A stretch of DNA of 64,000 nt. Source: Okapia johnstoni (taxonomy: Eukaryota; Chordata; Mammalia; Artiodactyla; Giraffidae). Below are positions 36,101-46,570 of the stretch, one piece after another (position 1 is the stretch's first letter; the number at the start of each line of letters is the position of its first letter). The position numbers and the translations under genes were made by a program. Where the stretch lies: contig JAGTYA010000026.1 in assembly GCA_024291935.2 (NCBI GenBank), positions 5,498,001-5,562,000 of the forward strand. Direction: 5' to 3'. A model generated the notes under the pieces. It saw only the letters and a program-made list of their open reading frames with translations, was not told where the DNA came from and did not search any database.

Positions 36101-39100
36101 CAAGTGCTATGAGGAAGTCCTCTGGGGCTTCTGATGAATATTTCTCAATGACTCCCCTTGGGGCTGACAACATCCTCAGAGCTCGAGGCAGGACCACATA
36201 CCAAATGGGAAAGAGCGACTGAATCGGCCGGCTCTGGAGCAAGTCCGGGGCCAGGGAAGAGAAATGACACCATGGGGCACCGCACTCACGAGCCCACCGA
36301 GGCATGGCAGCCACGAAGTGACGGCTCGAGGGAAAAGACATTCCAGTGGCCTTGTCGCACCCCGCCGCTCACTGCTCTCGTCCGGTGAGAATAAACCTGG
36401 AACAACTTCCAGGGCTCCCTGCCTTGCACTCCCAGGAAGAGAGCTATCCGGAACCCCAAACCCAGAATGGCCCCCCTGCTCAGAGAACAGAGCAGCGGAC
36501 ACGTCAGCACCGGAAAACCCACTTCAGAAACCCTGCTCTTCAGCCAGTCGAGACACTACCCTGCCTGTTAGCAGCGCCGCAGAGGGCAGGTTACTGTCTT
36601 AGAAGAGTTTACAGCCAAACACCTCAGTTTTCAGTATCTCCTGTTTGAAACAGATGAGGGATAACTTGAGTGTAACTCTGTCTTCTGTGACCAGCAGAGG
36701 ACATTGGTCCCTTGGGGCCACGGTGAAAAAAGAAGGGCAGGCGTGGGACTTCCCCGGTGGCCCAGCGGTTGAGATTCTGCGCTCTCAATGCAGGGGGGCC
36801 CGGGTTCGATCCCTGGTCAGGGAACTAGATCTCACATGCAGCAACAAAGATTCCTCGGGTGCCACCTAAGAGCCGGTGCAGCCAAAAAAATAAATAATAA
36901 ATAAGGGCAGGTGTGATGGAGGACGTGTGTTCTTCAAAGGCTCTCAGGTCCTCGTGGCCTCTGCTGTCTGTTCCGAGGCAGGAACATAATATCCTGGAGG
37001 CTCCAGCTGTGTGCACGCAGCCCGGCCCCTCTGCACAGCCTCCCCAGGTGCCCGCGGCAGGCAGGAAACGCCGCCCCAGACTGTGCCTACACCTGACGTC
37101 ACTGGGAGTTTACTACTAAGGACTGATCGTGCATTAATAGGGCACGTTATTCCTGGCTTGACAGAGCCCAGATTCACCAGCACGGATTCCAACCTGTCAA
37201 GCTCACGCTCCCTTCGAATCCATTTACTGAGAGAACGGCGGGCGGGCTAGCAACTTAATGGCAAAAATGTGAAACCCCATCATCTGGAAAAGAGAACAGA
37301 TGGAGAAAGAGGTCCTGGAGACCCACTCCTGGGGAGAGCGGGGGTGGGGGTGGAGGGAAGCTTCGACGACCTGGAGGGGATGAGTGCCCTAAAAGATAAT
37401 CTTGTTTTCAGAGGCGGGGTGGGGAGGTGGAGGGGTAGGGTGGGAAAATGCTGCTACTGGAGCCGAACGTTCCGGGTAAGGGATAAAGGCTGCAAGCAGC
37501 AGGGTTTCTGCTGGTGACGGGGAAGTGGAGGAAGGAGGAAGCAAGAAAACCACTGCCTGTGCTTCTTCCCTCCGCAGACCAAGGGCAGGAAGTCCTGGGA
37601 GCAAAGAGTTAACAGGAACGAAGAAGCAGCGGAGGAAGAGTGGCGGGTCTGGGAAACAGGGAAGCCAGAAAAGGGCAGGAAGGAGGAAATTCACGGCGGG
37701 GGGAGGGACCAGGAAAGAAAGAGCCGAGAGAAGGAGAGGCTGCAAGAGGCACCCGGCTCTGACATCTGCCACTGGGGCTGCCGCAGTCACCAGGGAGGGC
37801 TGGGTATCTCCCGGGACCGCCCAGGCCGGTCTTCTCCGCCAGGAGCCCAGAGATTAATTACACGAGGCCTCCGTGGTCATATTAAGCAAATGACGATCAT
37901 TACAGGACCCTGGCCGCGGCTGGGAAAGACAGACAGCAGCTTCTCCAGAGAGCGGCACTGACCTCAGACCCTGAGGAAGGAGCACGGGGGTGTGTGTGTG
38001 TCAGGAGGTCCATCGGTCAAGGGGCAGCCTCCTCGTTGGACCGAGGTGAAAACTGAGGCAGACTCGGCCAGGATAAGGGGTGTCCCTAGGGCCCAGGTGA
38101 GCTGGCACTGCAGCGGGACTGCAAGCCGGGTCTCCGGACTCCTGCCACACAGCTGCCTCCCTCTGCCAGAAGGGCAGGAAATGAGTCTGTCTCCTTTGGA
38201 TTCTATGGGGTGACAGAAAGGGAGGCCCCTCTGCCAACTCGAAGTGGTCCTATGCCCAACAGCTCCTGTTCCCCAGCCCTGAGAAGTCAGAGCTGTGAGC
38301 CAGCCCAGCTCCCAGCCAAGCCACAACCCAGGCACCAGCCGCAGGGAGGCTGCCAAGATGGACCACCCCAAGGTGGGAACGGCTCCAAATGGCACCTTGT
38401 CCTAGGCAAACTGTGGCCTTCCTCCCTGACCCCAACGTCATGGCTGAGGGGAAGATGTGACCCCGGGCGGGGAGGGGGCTGGGCCCTATGAATCAAGCCA
38501 GCTGATGGTGTGGGGTCTGCCCTGTGGCTTCCAGGCCACCCTCCCCCCAGACCTACGGCTCCCTGGAAATGAGGGGCCAGCTGGCACACATTCCTTAAAA
38601 GAAGGACCAGGGTGAGCACAGAGGTCCGGAAGGGTGTGTGGAAGACAGGAAGCACAGCGTGGAAAGAGCACCTGGGAGCCCAGAGACCCCGAATTCAAAC
38701 ACCACCTCGCCTCGGCAACCAAGTCTCTTCCCCTCTCCGAGCCTCAGGTGCTTCGACTTATTAAGTGGGAAAATACCACCTGCCATGCCCGTTTCCTATG
38801 GTTGTGAAAAGGATAAAACAAGGTAAAATGCACTTTGCAAACTGGCAAACGTAAGATACAGTCATAACAATCTTTAGGGCAAGAGGCATCAGACCCAGGG
38901 AGTGTGCAGAGCATAAGGCAAAGGACAGCGTCCCCTCTGAGGTGGAAGGTGTGGGTTCCGAGGCCCCTGCCCAGCCTCAGCTCATGGCGAGGGCCTCGAG
39001 TGCATCTCACAGGTGCCGGCCATCCACCCAAGGTCGTGCCGCCGGGTGGTGACCCCGAGAACCCCTGACCCCTGGCTCTCGGCCTCCTGCTGCTCCCCTC

Positions 39101-41168
39101 AATCTCACAGCCCCCCTGCTTTCAGACACCACGCAGTCCTGCTATTTCTTGAGCAACTACTACATGCAAGACATGGCCTTGCCAACCTTGTGGGTTGGTT
39201 TTATGGATCGGCTGAGATGACAGATGTCAGAAATAAATAAATTATCATGATTTCCACCACTACTCCTTTCAACGCCGTTGATATCAAGGGTGTAATGGGG
39301 ACAGAAAAAGAGGAACATCTTGTTTCTCAGGGTTCCAACACCTGCAGAGCCAACCCGAGGCGGGGCCCCACCGCCAGCAATGCATTCTGGGGCGAGATTA
39401 CCCAAACGCAGAGAGTTCCAGAAAAAGCCCCGCCTCACGCTTTGCAGAAGTCTAACCCGCTGGAGGGTCTCGAGGCCGCGGCCACCACGGAGAGCCGCTG
39501 TGCGCCCCAGAGGCCAGCTCCCCCATTTCCTCCCTCGTGGCTTCGTCATTTCTGAACTCATTTGTTCTAACTGTCGCTGCTCCCCGGACAGCCCCCGGCT
39601 GGCAGTCAGTCTGGTTCCTGTTTTGAGAAATCTGATCGCAAATGTCTTAGAAAAAAAGGGCCCTAACGGCCTTTTCAAAACGCAGCCCAATTTTCCTCTC
39701 CCAGGCCTGGTGTTCAGTCAATCCGAAACCCAGTGAATGGGCAGGAGAAAGGCACTGGCGACGTCGGCACGGTACCCACCCTCCGAGGCCGTTTGGGCCG
39801 CACTTCACTCAGGAGCCCACAGAGTCACAGCCGTTATTTCACACTGTCCACATTTCACAGATGAGAAAACTGAGGCCCAGAAATGGGAAGGGACTTGCCC
39901 AAAGTCACACGATAAGACCAGGACGGCTAGGATGGGCCCAGGGTCCTGGCTGGCAGGGCATATGGCTTTTCAGGTAGAATGGCCAGGCCTGGGCTCAGGC
40001 TAGAGTGGTGGACCCAACGTGGAACCACAAGCCGGAAGCCCTGATTCTGGTGGACCAGCACCGCCCTGGCTTACCTGTGACACTGGGCAGGCCACTCATC
40101 TCTGGGCCTTCAGCTTCCCTATCTGTTCCACGGAGACAAAACCACACCTGACCTACCGGCCCCCTGGGTTGTTGTGAGGCTCAAGGGATGGGAAAAGACT
40201 CCCGAAGCCATAACATGCTGGACAGCCTCAGCTACTGTCCCTACACTGTCCACTCCTGTGCCTAAACCCTGAGCAGGCGAAACTTGGGTTATCAGGTCAG
40301 TTATCTCACAGAGAGGTGGCAGCTGTGATCCAGCTGCTGCAGGCGTGCTGGGACATCCCCTGGCAAACAGCACCCCTGGGGTACCACAGGCAGGGCTCTC
40401 GCCAGAGGCGGAATTCCAGGCGAGAGGGACAGAACCATGGGGAGCACACCGGACCCTGCTCCCCACCGCTCCCCCAGCCCCTAGAGTGCTCTCAATTCCC
40501 ACCCCAAGCCAGGGACCCGCCGGAAGACCGGGGAAGATCCCCGGAAGACTTGTCTGCCCCAAACCTCACAGAAGGGTCCACCCGAGGGGGCCAGTGGAAC
40601 CCCAAAGTGGGTGGTGCTGGGAGTCGGGGCAGCGACAGGATGGACGACACAGTCGGGCCCGGGGAGATGGGCAGGCAGAGGCGGGGGACTCCACGGTGGG
40701 AAGGGGGGAACCCTGGGCTATTCGGAGGAGGATGAAGGGGGTGCACGGCGCCCCCAGGGGAGAAGGCACGAGCGAGAGGGCTGACGGAGAAGGGAGCCAG
40801 GCGGGGTGTGTGAAGCGAAAGGGAGGCAGGCAGAGCTGGCCCGGGGGCACCGGGCGGGTCGGGGAGCCCGCGCAGCCGGAAAGCCCCCGCGCTGGGGCGC
40901 CCCGGGTTTTCAGGTGCACAGGGCCGGGGGCGCCGGGGTCCGGCCAGGGCTGCCGGACGCCGGGCGCTGATGGGGGCTGAGCGGGGGTCGCGGGGCCAGT
41001 GCCCGGGCGGCCCGGGGCGCGGGGCCGGGGCTCGGGGCTGCGGCGCCCGCCTCACCTGGGCTCGGGCAGCAGGATCTTCTTGCTGGCGCGCGCCGCCGGC
41101 GTGGCCTTGCTCTTCTCCATGGCCATCAGGTAGCTCACGTCGGCCAGCACCGCCTCCAGGTCCGCCAT
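23568..41168 (-). CDS. GRK2: G protein-coupled receptor kinase 2 (beta-adrenergic receptor kinase 1), complete coding region (21 exons)
   Basis: GRK2 phosphorylates agonist-bound GPCRs at the plasma membrane, leading to arrestin binding and desensitisation. Exons: 41168-41056, 31380-31304, 29502-29429, 29298-29197, 29108-29034, 28908-28847, 28072-28021, 27761-27670, 27508-27409, 27322-27244, 27151-27021, 26807-26713, 26639-26532, 26048-25982, 25679-25579, 24990-24924, 24842-24747, 24520-24358, 24198-24062, 23969-23856, 23732-23568. They sum to 2070 nt, 689 aa plus stop, exactly the family length. All introns are GT-AG. The protein starts [15 protein letters not shown] and ends RGSANGL. It carries an RGS-homology domain (about 54-175), an AGC-type kinase domain (about 191-453) and a PH domain (about 558-652). 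Lys220, the Asp of YRDLK and the Asp of the DLG motif (GRKs have DLG in place of DFG) are all present. The start lies in a CpG island. Confidence 0.97.
25060..25260 (+). repeat. MIR SINE in a GRK2 intron
   Basis: A well preserved MIR: 'cctggggcaagttccttaa', 'tcctcatctctaaaatgggg' and 'cagtgcttagtaaatgttt' are in the right order. It lies in the intron between exons 24990 and 25579. Confidence 0.85.
26128..26385 (-). repeat. Bov-tA SINE, reverse orientation, in a GRK2 intron
   Basis: The BovA body comes first on the plus strand ('agtcgtgtctgactctgtg'), and the tRNA-like head lies at the right end ('ccaggaatcgaacccacatc ... gtgccacctgggaagccc'). A short tract 'gagtcagacaggactgagc' in the middle is itself BovA text in the opposite sense, so the copy is rearranged. 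It sits between exons 26048 and 26532. Confidence 0.85.
26532..27761 (-). other. GRK2: GRK2 kinase core exons
   Basis: Exon 27761-27670 encodes the glycine loop ([11 protein letters not shown]). Exon 27508-27409 begins YAMK with the ATP-anchoring lysine 220. Exon 27151-27021 ends with the catalytic loop VVYRDLK. Exon 26807-26713 carries PANILLD and [14 protein letters not shown] (magnesium-binding Asp). Exon 26639-26532 carries [10 protein letters not shown] (the APE motif). The order and residues are those of an active GRK. Confidence 0.95.
30515..30610 (+). repeat. MIR remnant in GRK2 intron
   Basis: The text 'gaggctcagagaggggcagc' followed by 'gtgcccaaggtcacacagcc' is the MIR core. The 29503-31303 intron has nothing else recognisable apart from GC-rich text at 30700-31200. 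Confidence 0.7.
31700..32140 (+). mobile_element. L1 3' end fragment in GRK2 intron 1
   Basis: The text 'cacattatatgattccatc', 'tgggaatgttctggaatta' and a terminal 'atattgggggggaaaaaaa' tail match the 3' UTR of old L1 elements. It is antisense to GRK2. Confidence 0.7.
36746..36904 (+). repeat. tRNA-Glu-type SINE in GRK2 intron 1
   Basis: The SINE 'gggacttccccggtggccc ... gggttcgatccctggtcagg ... tctcacatgcagcaacaaag' ends in an A/T-rich (ataaat) tail. 'gggcaggcgtg' before and 'gggcaggtgtg' after are a near-perfect target-site duplication. Confidence 0.88.
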
Positions 41169-41600
41169 CTTGGCGGCGGCGGCGGCCTCTCCCGCCGCTC
41201 GGCTCCGCTCCGCTCCGCTCGGCGCGCTCGGCCCGGCCCGGCCGCTCCGTCGGCCTCGGGCGCCGCCGCCCGCCCGGCCCCGCTCGGCGCCCGCGGCTCC
41301 GCTCGGCGCGGCTCACAGGCGGCGCCGCCCCATGGCGCCGGCTCGGGCCCGGCCCCGGCTCGCTCGGCTCCCGCCGGGACTGCAGTCGGGCCGCCGCCGC
41401 CGCCGCCGCCCGCCGCCGCCCGCTCCCCGGAGCCGCCGCCGCCGCCGCCGCCGCCTCCGGCCCCGCCTGCCGCGCACGGCGCCAGCGAGCCCGCGAGGGG
41501 CCGGCCGCGCGGGCGGCGGCGGCCCCCTGGAGGCCGCGGGGCTGGACCGAGCCTGACCCCCGCGGCCACCCCGGCCTCGACTCTCCGCCCACAGCTCCCA
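40800..41600 (-). promoter_or_regulatory. GRK2: GRK2 CpG-island promoter with CGG repeats
   Basis: This is a strong CpG island around the GRK2 start codon (41166-41168). It contains many GC boxes and two CCG/GCC runs (about 41390-41410 and (GCC)8 at 41432-41455), which read as CGG/GGC repeats in the sense direction. There is no TATA box. The runs lie 220-290 nt upstream of the ATG, so they fall in the 5' UTR or core promoter depending on the start site. Confidence 0.8.
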
Positions 41601-41629
41601 CTGGCCGTGACCTGTCCTCTGACCTGGGA

Positions 41630-42425
41630 CACGACAGGGACCCTCGCCCGCAGAAGACCCTAGACCCAGACGTTGACCACGAGTCGGGGCACAATTCGGG
41701 TCCCAGACGCCACGATAGACCACCGCCAGCACCCCAGACTTGGCATTGCAGAATGTGACCCCAGGGGCCACGATAGACCACGGCCGGGACCCCGGACTGG
41801 CATTGCAGAATGTGATCCCAGGGACATGGATCTCAGACTAGCTCTAACCCCTGACCCCTGAACTTGGACACAGTTGGAAACCTGACCCCAGACTCCAAAC
41901 AGGACCCCCAGAACTAGACCTTGGACCACCACCTCAGACTGACCATGACCTCAGGTCACCATTCTGGACCCAACCCCCTTCACACCCAGACCCTAACGCT
42001 GACCCCTGACCCCCAACCGGACCCTAGATCCAGATTTGGGGCCAGGACCTCAAACACTGATCCCAACCACAGACCATGACCTTGATCCCAGCTTGGTTGC
42101 TGAGCCCAAACTTGGGCTCAGTCCACCCCCAGACTCAGATCACTATCATGACTCCAAACCCTGGACTTGGGGGCAGAGCCTGGGCCTGGACTTGGACCAT
42201 CAATCCCAGACCAGGGTTCTGGACCCAACACCAAAAATTCAGGACACGGACCCAAGACCAAGACATCCAACCTGGACCCAGACGACCTGCAGCCCTTAAC
42301 GGGTCGTCATGGACCTGGGACCTGACAACTGCCATCAGACTCCAGACTTACCCCAGTCCCAGCCCCCACTCCTGCTCCAGACCCAGTCCAGGCCCCAGGA
42401 CTTCCACTCAAGACTGAGTACCGTC
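41630..42425. repeat. Degenerate GACC/CCAGAC-rich tandem repeat
   Basis: About 800 bp are built from loosely repeated GACCC, CCAGAC, TGGAC and TGACC words. Its start holds a clear duplication: units of 58 and 57 bp at 41709-41766 and 41767-41823, both beginning gccacgatagaccac and containing 'ggcattgcagaatgtga'. The rest has drifted too far for a fixed period. No gene is recognisable. Confidence 0.6.
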
Positions 42426-42819
42426 CACCAAAAACCTGGGTGAGAATCATTATGATTCCACAAAGTGGGATCCAACTGCTGTCAGCCTGGGGTGGGGGAC
42501 ACAGGGGTCACTGGACTGCCTGGCAAGGGAGACTTACTCTGATGAGACTGCACGGTGGATGTATCACAAAGCAGCAGCCCTATCTCAACGTGCTGCTCTT
42601 AAGAGCCTCTCTGTGTTTTCCAAGGTGACAAGATTCCCTCCCGGCCCTGGGCCCATGGAGCCAAAGCCTCATGCCAGTTTGTGGGTCAGTAACCAGGTCC
42701 TTTTTGCAAAGCCTAGGACTCGCCACCTCCCTTGTCGTGCGCACTTCTCAGACTATCTTCTGAGATCAGCCTCGGCAGAGCCTGGAACCAGAGCACATCA
42801 GTCAGGATGGTGAGATCCC

Positions 42820-43490
42820 CTTCTCAGTGGGTGACCCCGGCATCCATGCAGACACTCGAGCCAGAACCCCAGGCATCACCCTTGACTCCTCTGTCTCCCC
42901 ATGCCCTCACCTATCACCATACCCTCTCATCTGGCCTCCTGAGAATCTTCTTAAACCTGTCTGCTTCTGAGGATCCCCCAGGGCTCCTGCCCTAATACAG
43001 GCCCTGACCAGAGATGCCTTTCTCGAATCTCGATCTGATAGATTTACTGTCTGCTTAGCACTGAGAAGCAGTGCTCCAGGCCTTCTGGGGATGCTGAGAG
43101 TGAGGAATTCAGAGGGGGCTCCAGGCCCCCACCCCACTCTGCCGGAAGCAAATCACATGAGCAAGTTCCTTAACCTGCAAGTCAAGGTCTTGGATGACTG
43201 AGTCCTGGTCCCCTCTCAGGCTGGTGTTGCCATCATCCCCCAAGCCCGAGGTCCCCCCCACCAGCCTATCCATCAGCTTTTACCCCTGGGCCTGTGTTCC
43301 TCCCTCTGTCTTGAAGCACTCTGTGTGTCCTCTTCCCTGGCTAACTCCTGCTCATCCTTTGAGACCCACCTCCTCCAGGCCACCCTCCCCAATCCCCTTG
43401 CTCCCAATTGTGTACATCTCCAGTTCTGCACTTAGTACCTATTCCCTTGATTTGAAAACATCGTCAATTGCAAGATGCACCTCAATTCAA
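42820..43490 (+). repeat. L2 LINE 3' fragments
   Basis: Segments such as 'ggcatcacccttgactcctc', 'tttgagacccacctcctcc' and 'ttgcaagatgc'-like flanking text follow the L2 3' consensus. Divergence is high. Confidence 0.55.
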
Positions 43491-43514
43491 GCTTTTGACG
43501 GGGGAGTGGGATGT

Positions 43515-43665
43515 GTGTGTATGCGGTTGTTCAGTTGCTCACTCATGTCCAACTCTTTGCGACCCCATGGACTGCAGCACGCCAGGCTTCCCTGTCCTTC
43601 AGCATCTCTCGGAGCTTGCTCAAAACTCAGGTCCATTGAATCAGTCCGTGAAGCTTTATTCAATG
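43515..43665 (-). repeat. BovA-type SINE, reverse orientation
   Basis: The strings 'ggttgttcagttgctcactc', 'tttgcgaccccatggactgc' and 'cacgccaggcttccctgtcc' make up the BovA body in reverse. Confidence 0.85.
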
Positions 43666-44469
43666 TTTGCATCCACTGGAAAATGCCTCCTGACGTTCAC
43701 ACCTCCTCTCACTGAAACCAACGCTCCCAGTTTACTTATTGCCCCCCAGAGCCCACCATGAGACCTGACACAGAAAGATATAGTCAACATTTGATGAGCG
43801 AATGAGTGACTGAGTGAATGAGCCCCACAGCCCAAGGGGGTACACGGTGTCTGGGGTAGAAGATGGCCAGAGTAATAGAAGGATGTGACGGAAGGCCGCC
43901 GACTTCCTCTCCTCCTGCCTCTCCGAAACTCTTCAGGACTCTAACTACAGTCACTCACTGGCCTGGGGTTTCTGGAACAGCTCCTGTTTTAAAACTTCTG
44001 TCCAGTGAACTCATTAGGCCAGAGTCCCTGTGAATTCTGAAAAGGCCCCCATCCTGCTCCCAGAGGAGGCCCGACCTCCTCCACACCACCTGCAAACCCA
44101 GAAAGCCCTTCCCACCCACTGCCCAACCTGCAACCCAGACAGGTATGAAGCCAGGATTGAGAAAGAGAGAGAGCCACCAGGGCCGTCCTCACTGATTCCT
44201 GGGACCCTGGAAAGCAGCCCCTGGAAGCCCTGGCCTGGGGAGGCTGTGTTTTGGATGGTGCTGCCCTCTGGTGGTTGAGGGACGGTCGACTGTCAACTTG
44301 CCTTTTCAGGCTGGCTTCAGTCCTTCTCAACCAGCCTTTGTCTGGTGCCTAGATGGTGCCAGCCTCTTGCTGGGGTGCTGGGAGTGAACGAGGAGTGGAA
44401 TCCCATCTCCACCCAGCTGGCAGGCCTGCAGATACAGCCATACCGCGCATCTCCCCTGGATGACTAATG

Positions 44470-45530
44470 CATGTTGCAAACTTAACATGTCCCACGCTGA
44501 GCTCTCGCTTCCACCGCCCAGCCCAGTCCAACCTGCTCCTCTCCCACTTCCCCTGCTCAGCTGTGGCTCCTTCACTTTCTAAAAGCCCAGGAGTCATCCT
44601 CCATTCCTCTCTTCCCTCACCTGCTCCTGTGCCCCCTCTCCTGGCTGTCATCCAGCTTGTCCCATTGACTACTGGTGTGACTGTCTCCAAAGTATTGTTG
44701 TTGTTCAGTCGCTGAGTCGTGTCTGGCTTTTTGTGACCCCGTGGACTGCAGCACGCTGGGCTCCTCTGTCCTTCACTATCTCCCCGAGTTTGCTCAGACT
44801 CATGTCCTTTCAGTTGGTCATGCCATCCAACCCTCTAGTCCTGTTGCCCCCTTCTCCTCTTGCCTTCAATCTTTCCCAGCATCAGGGTCTTTTTCAGTGA
44901 GTCAGCTCTTCGCATCAGGTGGCCAAAGTATTGGAGCTCCAGCTTCAGCACCTTCCAATGAATATTCAGGGTTGATCTCCTTTAGGATTGACTGGTTTGA
45001 TCTTCTTGCTGTCCAAGGGACTCTCAAGAGTCTTCTCCAGCACCAAGGTATTGATACATCCCAAATCCTTCCACTGTGCCCTACTAAACCTGATCTCAGT
45101 CCCATCACCTCCTGCCTGGCACTGACGCCTGCACCAGCCTCCACCCTGCCTCTCCTCTAGCCAGAGTCTTTTACAGAGTCTTCACAGGCCTAAATCCAAC
45201 TCCATCTCCAATGACCACCCCTGCACTTAGGAAACCTACCCCTTTCTGTGGCCCATGAGACTTACAGTCTGGCCCCTGCCCATCCCTCTAACTCAATCCT
45301 CCTCCCCTTCCCTGTGCCCTTTAGTCTCCAGTCTCTCTGATCTTCCTTCTGTCACTACAACTAGCCAAGTTCATTTCCACCTCTGGGGTGTTGACTTTAT
45401 CATTCCCATTGCCTGGTATGACTTCCCTTTCACTCCCTGCCCATAAGGCAGATTCCTGCTCACCCTGCATCCCATGGGTGGAAAGGTCCCTGTTCAGAGG
45501 GCTCTCCCTGGGTGCCCCTGTTTGGTCACT
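44470..45530 (+). repeat. L2 LINE interrupted by a BovA/BovB insertion
   Basis: L2-type text before ('aaaagcccaggagtcatcc') and after ('gcctggtatgacttccctttc') is split at about 44694-45045 by the ruminant element described separately. This places the L2 first and the ruminant element later. Confidence 0.6.
44694..45045 (-). mobile_element. BovA/BovB 3' segment, reverse orientation
   Basis: It begins 'ttgttgttcagtcgctgag' and runs through 'catcagggtctttttcagtg' and 'cgcatcaggtggccaaagta' to 'ctccagcaccaaggtattg'. That is the shared BovA/BovB 3' sequence, longer than a plain BovA body. BovB is the retrotransposon typical of ruminants. Confidence 0.82.
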
Positions 45531-46079
45531 GCTGCATTCCTCACACTGGGTGCAAAGTTAAGGCCACAGAAACAGAACTCAGGTCTGGTGAGGAAGAAGG
45601 CCCCCTCCAATTAACCTGGCAAGAGGATATGTGAGGAGGTGGCAGGCTCAGGAAAAGAGAGGAAGAGTTGGCGAAGGTCTTGAACTTGACATTGTCTGCA
45701 CATGGGCAGGAGTGAGGTCAGGGGTGAGGACTGGCATGTGCCAAGGCCCAGGAGCACAGGTTTTCTCTTGCTGGGGCTTCACCTCTGTCTCCATCCTGGG
45801 CTTTGAAGAGCCAGGAGGATGAACTTGAGGGTGTCCCAATCCATACAGCTTACCAGGGGTGAGCAGACCCACTGGGAGAAACTCCTGCTTAATGTGGGCG
45901 GCCACCTCCCTGATGTCCGGGGCCCACACAGTGCCGGGCTCTGGCTGGGACGCTGGGATTTCACCTCGTTTACTCACTAACTCGTCCAACAGTGTACCTT
46001 GAGTTCCTACTACATGCCAGGCCCTGGTGCTTGGCCTTGGACATCCGACAGAGGAGAGACGACGAATCTATGGACAAAC

Positions 46080-46205
46080 CATACATAATAATAAACACTG
46101 ACGCTTCCTGGGTTCTCTCCATGTGCAGGCCACTGTTCCTAGAACCCAGATGATCTCATTTAATACTCGAAACATCCTTATGAGGCAAGTGACAAGTTAT
46201 GGTTA
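46080..46205 (+). repeat. MIR remnant
   Basis: The text 'tgatctcatttaatactcg' with 'aacatccttatgaggcaagt' is MIR-type. A further MIR/L2-like stretch, 'gttcctactacatgccaggc', lies just before, at about 45990-46025. Confidence 0.65.
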
Positions 46206-46369
46206 GGGCCGGGAGCCTGCTCGGGTCAAGTCGGGAGAAAACTCTTGAGGACTGGCACTTCCGCCAAGGACAAAGGTCTTGTGCTCCTTCCTGCACAGTC
46301 CGAGGGCCTTTGGTAGCCCACAACTCTGTGCCAGGCTTCCAGGCCGCTGCTCCGCCGGACCCGTCTCCC

Positions 46370-46570
46370 GGGAGCAGTGCCTCTCCCTGGAACCCTCCGG
46401 AAGGTCAAAAGCCCCTGCGCCGCCCGGGGCCCCACTCTCCCTTTTCCGCCTTGGAGCCTCAGCGAGACGTGGCCCCGCCTCTGGATCCGCCCCCGCCCCC
46501 GCCCCGCCCACAGGGCCCTCTTGGAGCCGTCCCGAGTGCGCATGCGCCTCGTCTTCCGCGACTGAGGCTG
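46370..46570. promoter_or_regulatory. Orphan GC-rich promoter-like island
   Basis: A local CpG-rich patch lies 5 kb from GRK2 and about 4.5 kb past the KDM2A 3' end. It has tandem GC boxes (ccgcccccgccccc and gccccgccc, 46487-46509), a palindromic NRF1-type site (tgcgcatgcgcc, 46537-46548) and an ETS-like cttccg (46553-46558). There is no TATA box. I recognise no gene starting here on either strand. Confidence 0.5.

Larger units (their letters stand above)
31381..41055 (-). other. GRK2: GRK2 intron 1: content
   Basis: This 9.7 kb intron holds the L1 fragment (31700-32140), one tRNA SINE (36746-36904) and MIR remnants at about 38650-38860, 39145-39245 and 39834-39935 ('cacagatgagaaaactgagg ... 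acttgcccaaagtcacac'). It also has a polypurine tract (37500-37760) and an AT-rich motif cluster (37851-37905). The interval 32150-36740 is GC-rich unique sequence in which I see no exon and no recognisable repeat. Confidence 0.6.

Noticed and set aside
40492..41781. A 429-codon open frame on the minus strand across the GRK2 promoter and exon 1.
   Set aside because: It lies in the CpG island, where stop codons are rare by composition. It is out of frame with MADLEAV and shows low-complexity Arg/Ala/Gly/Pro only.
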